A stretch of 64,000 nt of DNA from Clostridia bacterium (lineage in GTDB: Bacteria > Bacillota_A > Clostridia > Christensenellales > Aristaeellaceae): positions 1-64,000 of the forward strand of contig JAFRMB010000018.1 in the NCBI GenBank assembly GCA_017430945.1. The letters run 5' to 3'. Below are positions 10,531-19,397 of the stretch, piece by piece. Below the pieces are notes generated by a model, which saw nothing but the letters and a program-made list of their open reading frames with translations, ran no database searches and was not told the origin of the DNA. The translations under genes were made by a program, and so were the position numbers. The number at the start of each line of letters is the position of its first letter. Position 1 is the first letter of the stretch.

Positions 10531-10537
10531 ATATAAT
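10509..10537 (+). promoter_or_regulatory. Perfect consensus sigma-A promoter of the GH25/Big_2 gene
   Basis: TTGACA (10509-10514), 17 bases, TATAAT (10532-10537): both boxes match consensus fully. It is embedded in a strongly AT-rich stretch about 50 bases before the start codon. Confidence 0.85.
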
Positions 10538-10584
10538 ATATTCGTATTATTCTGAAAAGGCTCATCCGTTTCGGAGGTGTCGTT

Positions 10585-13500
10585 ATGTTTCGTCATGACA
10601 GGATCATGTCCATACTGCTTGCCCTGCTGTTGGCAATCAGCCCCTGCTCTGCGCTGGGCGAATCCACACAGGCCGACTGGGTCGCAGAGGCCGAGGTCGG
10701 ATCGGACGATGCGGAGGAGGCGCTCGTCGCCGCTCCTCAGGAGCTGCCGATCGACGAACTGCCGCTCGTCGAGCTCGGATCCGACGCATCGGATGCCGAC
10801 GCGCCCGTGATCGATCCCGCCGGATCGGACCCGGAGGACGGGCCTTCAGACGTTCCCGTCGACGAAGCTCCGACCGATGTGCCCGCCGGCAGCGGCGCGG
10901 ATGAAGCGCCTGGCGAAGGTGCTGCGTCTGACGACGGCGATGCGCCGGAGGACATCCCGCCGACAGGCGACGCGCCGGAGGCCACCGGCAGCGACGGCGA
11001 GAACGCCGATCCGGATGGACCAGCCGCCGTAGAGGATCCCGAGGACACCGATCCGAGTGGGAACACCCAGGACGACACCGATCCGGACGGTCCGGCGGAC
11101 GGCAGCGCGAACACATCCGAAGAGGATGTGGGACCCGTCGCTTCCGAAGGCGGATCTGATCCCGATGTGTCCTGTGGCGGGGCCGATCCTGACGCACCAC
11201 TGGGCGAGACCGATCCCGGCGCATCCGAAGGCGGATCCGATCCCGATCTGACCGAGCCCTCGGACGAGACCGATCCTGAAGGCAGCCCAGACGGCCTGGT
11301 CGACGACGGGACCGATGAGACGGACGCCGCTTCGGAAGCGGAAGGCGCCTCGCCGCTCACGCTGTCGCTCGCTCCCGAAGCCTCTGCTCTGGTCGCCGGC
11401 TCGACTTATCCCCTGTCCCAGCTCGTCGTGGTCCTCCCCGCCGAAGCGGATATCGACTGGGCGTCGGCGATCGTGCATACAGAGGATCCGTCGATAGCCG
11501 TCCCGAACGACACGGGCGATCTGCTGGCGCTCGCCGAAGGCGATACGGCGATCGACATCGCGCTTGCGGACGGCGCGTCCCTCCAAGGTACCGTGACCGT
11601 CATCGATCCCGGGACCGCCGATCTCCTCGCGGACATGGCGCAGCTTGCTGCGCAGCTCGCGGCCTCACCGGCCCAGGGCATCCCGATCGACTGCACCGAG
11701 GTGAGAGCCGGCTTGAGCGGCATCCAGGGAAATGCCTATGCGTGGACCGGCCAGCCCATCTGCCCGAGCTTCACACTGAGCTATAACGGCACGGCAATGG
11801 TGAAAAACCGCGACTACTGCTTGCAGTACCGCAACAATACCGAGCCCGGTACAGCCGCCATGCTGGTCATGGGCCTGGGCGAATACACCGGCAGCATCAC
11901 CGTGACCTACAGGATCCAGGCTAAGCCCGACATATTCCTCAAACCCGAGGCCCTCATACTCGGCGTCGGCGAGCGATGGCAGCTGGCCTACGCCGACAAC
12001 GGCGCGCGCTTCGTGAGCAGCAACCGAAAGGTGGCGACCGTCAGTTCGACCGGCCTTATCAAGGCCGTCAAGAAGGGGCGCGCCACGATCTCGATGCTCA
12101 CCGGCTCCGGCACATCGCTGAGCTGTTCGGTCACGGTCAAGCCCAAGGCCAAGCGCATCGCCCTCTCTGCGAAGAAGCTCACCCTCGGCATCGGACAGGC
12201 CAAAGCTCTCAATGTGAAGCTGAAGCCGTCTGGCTGCCGCGCCGGGGTCACCTGGTCGACCAGCGACGCCGACGTCGCCATCGTGTCCGACGGCGTCATC
12301 ATCCCCGTAAGACCCGGCAAGGCCACCGTCACAGCCCGGACCTACAGCGGCAAGAAGGCCAAGTGCGTGGTCACCGTGAAGGCCGCGCCCACTTCCGTGA
12401 CACTGAGCAAGGCAGCTGCGGACCTCCCCGTGGGCGGCAGGCTGACGCTGAAGGCGTCGGTCAGCCCCGCCGGTTCGATGCTGGCCGGCAGCTTCTCCTC
12501 GAGCGACACTGCCATCGCCACCGTCAACAGCAGCGGCAAGGTCGTCGGTAAAAAGACCGGCCAGGCGGTCATCCGCTACCGCACCTACAACGGCGCGACC
12601 GCCGAATGCGCCGTGAAGGTCTGGAAGGTTCCCCGTGCCGTCTCGCTGGATCGCAAGACCGCGACCATGGCCGTGGGTCAGGTACTCAAGCTCAACGCCG
12701 TCGTCGCCGACGCCGATGCCTATCCCGTCGTCAAATGGGCCAGCAGCAAGAAAAAGCTGGCCACAGTGGACGGCAGCGGCAATGTGACCGCGAAGAAGAC
12801 CGGCAAAGTAAAGATCCGCGTGAAGACCTGCAACGGAAAGACCGCGACCTGCACCATCAGGATCTACGCCAGGCCGACCCGCATCACCGTCAAGGCAGCC
12901 CAGACCACCCTGTATGTCGGCGAGTACACGAAGGCCGCCGCCGCACTCAACAAGGGCAGCTACTCGGTCATCGAATGGTACTCGGAAGGCAGCGCCGTGA
13001 CCGTCGACCAGTCCGGCCGCATCGACGCCGTGGCGCCGGGCACCTCTGTCGTATATGCCCGGGCGGCATCTGCGCCGGGCGTGATCGGCAAGGTGACCAT
13101 CACCGTCAGGAGCATCCCCAATGTGAAGGGCGCGATCATCGACATATCGAAGTGGCAGGGCAGCATCGACTTCAAAAAACTCAAGCCTTCGGTCGCCTTC
13201 GTGATCGCCCGCGCTTCCTGCAATCTCACGCAGGATACCAAGTTCGAGACCTACGCCGCAGCGATGAACGCCCAGGGGATCCCGTTCGGCGTCTACTGCT
13301 ATTCCAAGGCGTCCACCGCAGCGCAGGCAAAGGCAGAGGCAAAGAAGCTCTACGAGATCGCGAGCAGGTACAACCCGCGCTTCTACGTCATGGACGCTGA
13401 GGAGGCCTGCATCACACAGGCTGCCGTGGTCGCCTTCATGGACCAGCTGCGCAGCTGCGGCGCAGCGAAGGTCGGCGCCTATGTGGGTCATCACCGATAC

Positions 13501-13719
13501 GGCCAGTATGGCATCAAATCGATCCGCAGCAAGTTTGATTTCCTGTGGATCCCCAGATACGGGAGCAACGACGGCACCATAGACGGCGCGATCAAACCCG
13601 CCTACGAGTGCGACCTGTGGCAGTATACCAGCATGGGCAAGCTGCCCGGCATACCCGGCCGCGTGGACATGAACGTGCTCACGGGGACCGGCAGATCGCT
13701 GGGCTGGTTCATCAGCTGA
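10585..13719 (+). CDS. Secreted GH25 lysozyme-like protein with acidic linker and Big_2 repeats
   Basis: A 1044-residue exported protein. Residues 1-26 are a signal peptide. Residues about 27-255 are low-complexity and very acidic, rich in Asp, Glu, Pro, Gly and Ser with many DPD/DPxG units. A further Ig-like segment (about 258-340) and a YTG-type repeat module (about 385-448, ending GLGEYTGSITVTY) follow. Five Big_2 Ig-like repeats of roughly 79 residues span about 450-845. The C-terminal 195 residues are a GH25 muramidase domain: D853 in DISKWQG and the D937-x-E939 pair are the expected catalytic acids. It probably cleaves peptidoglycan outside the cell. GGAGGTG precedes the ATG by 5 bases. 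No LPXTG or transmembrane anchor is visible. Confidence 0.9.
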   Translation: MFRHDRIMSILLALLLAISPCSALGESTQADWVAEAEVGSDDAEEALVAAPQELPIDELPLVELGSDASDADAPVIDPAGSDPEDGPSDVPVDEAPTDVPAGSGADEAPGEGAASDDGDAPEDIPPTGDAPEATGSDGENADPDGPAAVEDPEDTDPSGNTQDDTDPDGPADGSANTSEEDVGPVASEGGSDPDVSCGGADPDAPLGETDPGASEGGSDPDLTEPSDETDPEGSPDGLVDDGTDETDAASEAEGASPLTLSLAPEASALVAGSTYPLSQLVVVLPAEADIDWASAIVHTEDPSIAVPNDTGDLLALAEGDTAIDIALADGASLQGTVTVIDPGTADLLADMAQLAAQLAASPAQGIPIDCTEVRAGLSGIQGNAYAWTGQPICPSFTLSYNGTAMVKNRDYCLQYRNNTEPGTAAMLVMGLGEYTGSITVTYRIQAKPDIFLKPEALILGVGERWQLAYADNGARFVSSNRKVATVSSTGLIKAVKKGRATISMLTGSGTSLSCSVTVKPKAKRIALSAKKLTLGIGQAKALNVKLKPSGCRAGVTWSTSDADVAIVSDGVIIPVRPGKATVTARTYSGKKAKCVVTVKAAPTSVTLSKAAADLPVGGRLTLKASVSPAGSMLAGSFSSSDTAIATVNSSGKVVGKKTGQAVIRYRTYNGATAECAVKVWKVPRAVSLDRKTATMAVGQVLKLNAVVADADAYPVVKWASSKKKLATVDGSGNVTAKKTGKVKIRVKTCNGKTATCTIRIYARPTRITVKAAQTTLYVGEYTKAAAALNKGSYSVIEWYSEGSAVTVDQSGRIDAVAPGTSVVYARAASAPGVIGKVTITVRSIPNVKGAIIDISKWQGSIDFKKLKPSVAFVIARASCNLTQDTKFETYAAAMNAQGIPFGVYCYSKASTAAQAKAEAKKLYEIASRYNPRFYVMDAEEACITQAAVVAFMDQLRSCGAAKVGAYVGHHRYGQYGIKSIRSKFDFLWIPRYGSNDGTIDGAIKPAYECDLWQYTSMGKLPGIPGRVDMNVLTGTGRSLGWFIS

Positions 13720-13766
13720 CAGGACGTCGGCCTCCCGGCCGGCATCGCGCGACCCCTAAGACGGCT

Positions 13767-13799
13767 TGACGGGGCGGATCATTTCGATCCGCCCCGTCA
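13767..13799. terminator. Convergent hairpin between the GH25 gene and the surface-polymer operon
   Basis: A perfect 14-bp stem, TGACGGGGCGGATC (13767-13780) with GATCCGCCCCGTCA (13786-13799), and a 5-base loop. It lacks a T-run on either strand. It lies between two converging genes, so it is probably a bidirectional transcription stop. Confidence 0.6.
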
Positions 13800-13815
13800 T
13801 CGTCGTGAAACCATT

Positions 13816-14856
13816 TCAGCCTCTGACCGCGCAGAGAAACGTGTGCCGAAGACCCTCACGCAGGCTGTATCTCGCTCGCCAGCCCAGGCGTTCAAGCTTC
13901 TCCGGATCCAACACGGCGCGCGTGATCTTCGAATACCCTGCCCGCTCCGCCTCCGGCGGCAGATCGAAGCGCAGGCTGACGCCGCCGACAGCAGCCAGCG
14001 TCTCGGCATACTCGCGGATGCTGGCGACAGAACCGCGATTGGCCACGTTATAGGCCTGGCCCGCCTCGCCCCTGTCCAGCAATGTGAATATGGCGTTCAC
14101 GGCGTCCGCCACATAACAGTAGGAGCGCACCTGTGCGCCGGTGGATTTCATCACGATGTCCTCTCCGGCCAGCGCGTTGCGCAGGAACTGAGCGTCCGCC
14201 CGGCTGTTCACCGCGGTGAACGTGGGGCCGTAGACGTGGCAGAGCCTCGCCACCAGCGCATCCGCGCCGTACTGCTTGACGTAGCTGGCACACAGCGTCT
14301 CGGCCGCGCGCTTACTTTCGGGATAGCATGCCCTGGGGTTCATCGGATCGATCCATCCATGGTCCGTCTCCCTGAAGCCGCCCGGCAGATCCGGATTCTC
14401 GCCGTACGTCTCGCCGGTCGACAGGAATATGAACCGCCTTCCCGCCCGCGCTCTCACGTACTCCAACAGCGCCATCGTGCCGAACACGTTCGCCTGCATG
14501 GTCCCGACCGGATCGGTGGCATAGGCCAGCGGATGCGCCGCGCAGGCCGCGTGGATCACGCAGTCCGCATCGATATCTAACGACACCGGCTTCGTGGCGT
14601 CGTAGGGCACATAGTGAAAGCGACGGTCGTCCACCGCCGCGCCGAACCGGCGGCGCATGCCCGCCTCGCTGCGGCCCGCCGCGAAGATGTCGATCCCCGC
14701 ATCATCCTCGGCGTTCATGAGCATGAGGCAATCGACGATAAAGGAGCCGATCAGCCCGGTCGCACCGGTGATCAACACGCGCCTGCCGCGCAGGGATCCC
14801 GCGGCCTCGGCCGCTGCGCGCAGATCGCTCTGATAAAGCGCCATGTCGTTCATCAT
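13816..14856 (-). CDS. NAD-dependent epimerase/dehydratase (extended SDR)
   Basis: A 346-residue extended short-chain dehydrogenase. TGATGLIGSF at about 30-39 is the NAD-binding glycine motif, STGETYGEN holds the catalytic Ser/Thr region, and YPESK supplies the Tyr-x3-Lys pair. Family members act on nucleotide sugars or related polyols. It directly follows the TarI-like cytidylyltransferase with an ATGA overlap. It could therefore make or reduce the pentitol or sugar handed to that enzyme, the role TarJ (a different, medium-chain family) plays in ribitol teichoic acid synthesis; that link is inference. It is the last gene of the minus-strand operon that starts near 19400. Confidence 0.85.
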   Translation of the reverse strand: MMNDMALYQSDLRAAAEAAGSLRGRRVLITGATGLIGSFIVDCLMLMNAEDDAGIDIFAAGRSEAGMRRRFGAAVDDRRFHYVPYDATKPVSLDIDADCVIHAACAAHPLAYATDPVGTMQANVFGTMALLEYVRARAGRRFIFLSTGETYGENPDLPGGFRETDHGWIDPMNPRACYPESKRAAETLCASYVKQYGADALVARLCHVYGPTFTAVNSRADAQFLRNALAGEDIVMKSTGAQVRSYCYVADAVNAIFTLLDRGEAGQAYNVANRGSVASIREYAETLAAVGGVSLRFDLPPEAERAGYSKITRAVLDPEKLERLGWRARYSLREGLRHTFLCAVRG

Positions 14857-15557
14857 TCGTTCTCCATCCGCAGGTAGGCCTTGAAGAGCTCAAGGTCGTC
14901 CTTGCTGGTCAGCTTGATATTCTTGTCGGAGCCGGCGGCAAAGTACAGCGTCTCCCCCAGGTCCACCATCATGGTGTTCGTGTAGGAGGAACCGTAGATG
15001 CCGATCTCCTCGGCGAACGCCCGCTTGTATGCGCGCAGCAGCAGGTCATAGCGATACGCCTGCGGCGTGGCGACCTTGCGCAGCGTCTCACGGGGGATAT
15101 ATCGGCGCGTGGTGTATTCGTCCTGCTTGACGAAGATCTGCTCGTTGTACGGCGTGCTGGTCACGCCGTTCCCGTGCAGCTTGCACACCCGGATGATATC
15201 CGACAGCACCCCGGAATCCACCATGGGGCGGATGCCGTCATGGATGATGGCGATGTCTTCGCCCCCGATCTGGCCCTCCAGGTTGTAGACGCCGTTGCGT
15301 ATGGATTCCTGCCCGCTGCTTCCTCCGGGCGCGATCCACTTCAGCTTCGTGATGCCGTACTGACGGGCATAGTCCCTCAGCGTGTCCTCCCAGCCTTCCA
15401 GGCACACCACCTCGATGGCGTCGATCTCCGGATGCTTTTGAAAGCCCTCCAGCGTGTAGATGATGACCGGCTTGCCGTAGATGTGTATGAATTGCTTCGG
15501 GATGTCCATTTTCATGCGGCTGCCGACGCCGCCGGCGATGATGATCGCAACGTTCAT
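14853..15557 (-). CDS. IspD/TarI-family cytidylyltransferase
   Basis: A 234-residue CTP-dependent nucleotidyltransferase. IIAGGVGSRM near the N-terminus is the CTP-binding loop, followed by a Lys in MDIPKQF, and IHDGIRPMV at about 105 is the second conserved block. The family includes IspD (methylerythritol phosphate pathway) and TarI/Bcs1 (CDP-ribitol synthesis). I favour the TarI role because of the neighbouring CDP-polyol-dependent transferases, LicD and SDR; no other isoprenoid gene is nearby. The start is the ATG at 15557, with AGGAGG 7 bases upstream; the open frame beyond it overlaps the preceding gene. ATGA overlaps link it to both neighbours. Confidence 0.88.
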   Translation of the reverse strand: MNVAIIIAGGVGSRMKMDIPKQFIHIYGKPVIIYTLEGFQKHPEIDAIEVVCLEGWEDTLRDYARQYGITKLKWIAPGGSSGQESIRNGVYNLEGQIGGEDIAIIHDGIRPMVDSGVLSDIIRVCKLHGNGVTSTPYNEQIFVKQDEYTTRRYIPRETLRKVATPQAYRYDLLLRAYKRAFAEEIGIYGSSYTNTMMVDLGETLYFAAGSDKNIKLTSKDDLELFKAYLRMENE

Positions 15558-16780
15558 GTTTTGACCTCCTGATTGCTCATGTTGCTCTTGCGTATAACTT
15601 CGATGATGCATCGCGCCAATGCCTCTGACGCATGTCCTGTCTCCGTTACACCGAAGAACGCACGCCACTGCCGGCAGTTTTCGCGTATGCCTTCCTCGCT
15701 CAGATCATTGATGATCGTCTGCATCCCGTTCATATCCCGGGCGATATAGAACGGGCTCGAAGCCATGTCGACATAAAGCTCCCGGCTGCCCTGTTCGTAA
15801 TCTGCCATATCCGGTTGAAATAGTATCGCCGGCTTATTCCGAAGGATAAAGTCCCCCGCGCAAGAGGAATAGTCCGTCACGATCAGGTCGGAAACAAGCA
15901 GCAGTTCCGCCATCTCCGGCCAGGCATTCAAATCTCTGAACCTCGGGTCTTCTCTCTCGATCGCCAGGCCCTGACTTCTGTAGTGTGCCCTGTACAGGCA
16001 TAACCACGATCTTCCCGTTTTTGCCTCAAGCATATCCAGTGTTTGAGACAGGTCGATCTGTACTCTCTGCCTGGCAATTGTCTCATCATCCCGGAAAGTC
16101 GGCGCGTAAAGTACCAATCCATCGTCTTCGGGCAGTCCCATCTCGAAGCGCAGACGGGATGCAAATTCCCGATCATCCGAAATGAGCAGATCATTTCTCG
16201 GACACCCATCCATCAGCACGGGTCCTTCGAACTCAAAGGCCGTTCGATAGGTCCTCATCCCGAATTCCGAGCCGGCGATCATAGCCGTACAGAATCTCTC
16301 GGTGCGCGGTTTGAAGTTCTGATGCGTGTTGTCCTTTCCAACACGCTTAAAGCCCCGATCTCCGTGCCATGTGTTAAAATAAGCCTGAACACCTGGACGG
16401 AAAAGGAGGTTTTGATTCTTTTGGACGTTGTCCACCCAGACACGCGCCGTGGCGAGTTCTCTGAGCCCACGGCGCGTCTCTGGATCGACGATCGTCACAT
16501 AATCCGGGATCCTCTCAGCGCCGGTCCTCGCACCTCTCAGCAGCCATACCTGTTTGATCTCCGGTGCCAACTCATGCAGCTTTTCTGAGACATAACGAGG
16601 GTTATCGTTGTATGCATAGGATTGAAAACTTGAAAAAACGACTTTGTCAGGGGTTATGCCGTTTATACGCCCGGCGACAAACATATATGTGTGACGCCAT
16701 GCGTACAGCGCACTTTTAAAAATACTGTCCAGCACCCTGGAATGGCGCGCCATCCTGCGCGCTCTGTCATACAGCGACAA
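15554..16780 (-). CDS. CDP-glycerol glycerophosphotransferase-family protein
   Basis: A 408-residue TagF/TarF-type transferase (PF04464 fold) that would add glycerol- or ribitol-phosphate from a CDP-activated donor to a surface polymer at the inner face of the membrane. Visible family blocks are VVFSSFQSYAYNDNP, TWHGDR, GSEFGMRTYRTAF, LYAPTFRDDE, and LLVSDLIVTDYSSC near the C-terminus. It has WHGDR where I recall WHGTP in studied members. I chose TTG 16780, because GGAGGG at 16788-16793 is 7 bases upstream. A GTG at 16870 would overlap the preceding gene remnant. The end overlaps the cytidylyltransferase gene (ATGA). Confidence 0.87.
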   Translation of the reverse strand: MSLYDRARRMARHSRVLDSIFKSALYAWRHTYMFVAGRINGITPDKVVFSSFQSYAYNDNPRYVSEKLHELAPEIKQVWLLRGARTGAERIPDYVTIVDPETRRGLRELATARVWVDNVQKNQNLLFRPGVQAYFNTWHGDRGFKRVGKDNTHQNFKPRTERFCTAMIAGSEFGMRTYRTAFEFEGPVLMDGCPRNDLLISDDREFASRLRFEMGLPEDDGLVLYAPTFRDDETIARQRVQIDLSQTLDMLEAKTGRSWLCLYRAHYRSQGLAIEREDPRFRDLNAWPEMAELLLVSDLIVTDYSSCAGDFILRNKPAILFQPDMADYEQGSRELYVDMASSPFYIARDMNGMQTIINDLSEEGIRENCRQWRAFFGVTETGHASEALARCIIEVIRKSNMSNQEVKT

Positions 16781-16842
16781 AACTTCACCCTCCAGTCGGG
16801 GGACCGATTCCAAATTCAAGCCTGAGTCTGGCTTTCGATCGT

Positions 16843-17220
16843 CTACATCCTCTGCATGATATACCGACACACGGCATCAGAAGCATGGCCGGTTTCAGTC
16901 GTGCCGAAAAACCTGTCCAGCGCTTCACAATTCTCCCGGACTTTTTCGTCGTCGATCTCATCGATCAGCCGTTCCAATTCCTCCTGTGAGCGAGCGACTC
17001 GAAACGGCGATTCCCTGATGTCGAAATAGAAGCTCCGGCTCCTCTCGAGATACTCCCTGCCATCCGCATGATAGAGGATCGCAGGACTTCTCAGAAGCGT
17101 AAAATCGCCGTCGCAGGAGGAATAATCCGTGATCAGCATGTCCGAGATCAGCAAGAGTTCCAATATCTCCGGCCAGCCAGTAATTCCATGCTCTGCTCGT
17201 CCGAGCCCACGTCCATGCAC
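16843..17220 (-). pseudogene. Truncated CDP-glycerol transferase, C-terminal remnant
   Basis: About 125 codons matching only the last third of the intact neighbour: LLLISDMLITDYSSC, then a TETGHASDAVCRYI end that resembles TETGHASEALARCI in the 15554 gene. Two thirds of the family domain, including the WHGD block, is missing. The only start is a GTG with no clear ribosome site. Between it and licD, a 37-codon frame (17338 down to 17225) with a basic, N-terminus-like product may be the other end of the same gene. That would imply an internal deletion with a frameshift. It lies in the operon between licD and the intact copy. Confidence 0.7.
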
Positions 17221-17363
17221 GTGCTCATTCAGCGTATTGAACTCTTTTCCATATGAGCAACGTCTTGGGTGACGTGACGCGGCTTGCGGATCTTATCCTT
17301 CTGCAGAGATTTCCCAGTTCTGCATGATCGTAGCTCATGTCTCTCGGACCCCATCCGTCCAAT

Positions 17364-18218
17364 TCAGATCTCCCACACATCGAAGTGGTGGGCGATGCGC
17401 TTCTCCTCGGGCGGCAACTTCATATATTCTCCGTACAGGTTTTTCAGATACTTGTCCGTATTCGCAGGAGCGCTATAAAGCTTCCCTTCGAAATTAACCT
17501 TTACCGGTTTACCGTAGCCTTCTTTTTCGATGTACTCCTCCACCGTATGGACAGAGCCGGTACATACGCCCACATACATGCAATCCTCCCACCGGTACTT
17601 TTTTGCAGCCTTCAAAAGCTTGTCGTTCCAATACTCATACCCCTTACGCCGCGCTAGAGGCCGGGCCACAAAGCGCGCCACTTTGCTGGCGTTGAAACGT
17701 TTCGGCAGTGGTCTTCTGAAGTAGGCCAACTGGCGCATCACGTTCATGGCTTTGGTATAAATGTAATGAATCCTCACCCGCCACATGGAAGTCGGCAGCC
17801 CTTCGATCGGGAATATATCGATAAACAGCGGCGCGTAGTATAACGAATAGCCGTCGCTTGATACGCTGTGCAGCACAAAGCGCGTGTCATACATCCGCGG
17901 AAAGGAGTTTGCTTGTTCGATCGGTCCGTCGGGAGACCCGATCAGATAGTCGTCGGTCAACCGCCCGCCGGTGAGTTCGATCAGTCGCTCGAAGTCCGGG
18001 CGCGGCATATTGATGTCGATATCATCATCCCACGGGATATAACCGCCGTGCCGCACCGCACCGAGCAGCGTACCGCCGGATAAATAGTAGGTCAGCCCAT
18101 GCGCGTCACAGTACGCTGCCAGCGCATCCAGCATGTCCAGCTGCAGCTTTCGAACCTCTTCAGCCCCGATCTTCCTGCCGAGCCGAGCTGGATCGAATTC
18201 CAGTGGATCAATAATCAT
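17364..18218 (-). CDS. LicD-family phosphotransferase
   Basis: A 284-residue LicD/FKTN-type nucleotidyltransferase-fold protein. The signature appears in order: LTYYLSGGTLLGAVRHGGY near residue 45, then IPWDDDIDI, whose Asp triad binds metal. LicD proteins transfer phosphocholine or other phospho-groups from CDP donors onto cell-surface glycans, usually teichoic acid. No choline kinase or licC gene is visible here, so the group transferred is open. AAGGAGA lies just before the ATG. It is the second gene of the minus-strand operon, after the GT2 gene. Confidence 0.9.
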   Translation of the reverse strand: MIIDPLEFDPARLGRKIGAEEVRKLQLDMLDALAAYCDAHGLTYYLSGGTLLGAVRHGGYIPWDDDIDINMPRPDFERLIELTGGRLTDDYLIGSPDGPIEQANSFPRMYDTRFVLHSVSSDGYSLYYAPLFIDIFPIEGLPTSMWRVRIHYIYTKAMNVMRQLAYFRRPLPKRFNASKVARFVARPLARRKGYEYWNDKLLKAAKKYRWEDCMYVGVCTGSVHTVEEYIEKEGYGKPVKVNFEGKLYSAPANTDKYLKNLYGEYMKLPPEEKRIAHHFDVWEI

Positions 18219-18353
18219 AGCACAATCTCCTTATAATGGACCGCATCTGATTCATTTCGCGTGCTGATGATCATTGAGTGGGCCCTGAAGACAAAACCCA
18301 CAAACAATATCAACATGCATCCTCTTCTTCGTGTCTTCGCTGCGAACGCTCTA

Positions 18354-19397
18354 TCAGTATGGTGGCAGGCCGGGCGTCTTCAGATCCTTCAAATACGACT
18401 GCGGCTTGAGAACGATCTCATCCAAGACTTTGGACAGCAAAAAATCCACATAGGTGCCCGAGGTGATCAGCCGGAATTCCAGTCTGAAGCAGCGAGACGC
18501 GTTCTCCGGCAGTATTTCCGGACTGTGTCGGCGATAAAACCCGCAGACCTCAGCCAGCTCCTTCCTCGCGCTGTGAACCCTGCAGATCGAATTGTGTAAG
18601 GCGTTTTTCCTGAGCAGAAGCAGCGTTCGTGCGGATGACACCAGCATAGCTTGACCGTATTGCGGCCAGCGTTGGACGGCGTCCTCATAGCGTGCGATGT
18701 ATGCGCGGCAGCCGTCAATGCGGTTGCTCAGCGTGGGGATCACGGATATGCTGTCTCTGCGCTGTCGACGCATCAATAGAGGGTCTGCCACGAACACCGC
18801 CCCTTCCGCGCGCTCGTGCAGCCGGTAGGTCGTGCTCACATCCTCAAAGAGCCTGCCTTCAGGAAAGCGGATCCCTTCATACAACTTCCTCTCCATCAGG
18901 TTGGCCCACAGCACCGGTGTAAACCCGATCCCCAGGATCATACCCACCATGTCCTCGCGGGAATAGGCTTTCTCGTCATAAGGCAATTCATATCTGGGTT
19001 TGGACGAGCCATCAGTCTTCAGGTTGATATAGTTGCACATCGCAATTTGCTTGCCGTGCCTCAGCATGGCGGTCAAAAGCCTTTCGAGCACGGTGGGCAG
19101 AAAGTAATCATCGCTGTCAAGCCAGGCTATGTAATCCCCCTTTGCAGCGGTCAGGCCGACGTTCCTCGCTCGCGACACGCCGCCGTTAGCCTGGTGGATA
19201 ACGCGCACCCGATCGTCTTTTTCGGCAAAGGCATCGCATATTTCGCCACTGCCGTCCGTAGAGCCGTCGTCTACAAGGATCATTTCAAGGTTGCGATGGG
19301 TCTGTACCAGCACCGATTCCACGCCCTTGCGAAGAAAGCTGCCGGCATTGTAGATCGGCATGATGACGCTGATCAAATAATCTTCCTGCAATGGCAT
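18354..19397 (-). CDS. Family 2 glycosyltransferase
   Basis: A 347-residue GT2 enzyme with a GT-A fold. SVIMPIYNAG opens the nucleotide-sugar domain, ILVDDGSTDGSGEI follows, and AWLDSDDYF is the metal-binding DxD-like motif. It acts on cytosolic sugar nucleotides to extend a surface glycan. No transmembrane segment is obvious. The start is the ATG at 19397 with GGGAG upstream; the extra codons up to 19436 cover the promoter. It is the first gene of the island operon. It is closely related to, and the same length as, the product of 30535-31578; both end LPPY. Confidence 0.9.
   Translation of the reverse strand: MPLQEDYLISVIMPIYNAGSFLRKGVESVLVQTHRNLEMILVDDGSTDGSGEICDAFAEKDDRVRVIHQANGGVSRARNVGLTAAKGDYIAWLDSDDYFLPTVLERLLTAMLRHGKQIAMCNYINLKTDGSSKPRYELPYDEKAYSREDMVGMILGIGFTPVLWANLMERKLYEGIRFPEGRLFEDVSTTYRLHERAEGAVFVADPLLMRRQRRDSISVIPTLSNRIDGCRAYIARYEDAVQRWPQYGQAMLVSSARTLLLLRKNALHNSICRVHSARKELAEVCGFYRRHSPEILPENASRCFRLEFRLITSGTYVDFLLSKVLDEIVLKPQSYLKDLKTPGLPPY

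Noticed and set aside
10700..11600. Alternative-frame ORFs and DNA direct repeats in the acidic region of the GH25 gene
   Set aside because: They come from the repetitive Asp/Gly/Pro coding sequence. The repeats are irregular and in frame, with no unique spacers, so they are not a CRISPR array or a separate gene.
15558..15668. Longer N-terminus of the cytidylyltransferase
   Set aside because: It would overlap the upstream transferase gene by over 100 bases; the CTP-binding loop begins right after the ATG at 15557, which has AGGAGG upstream.
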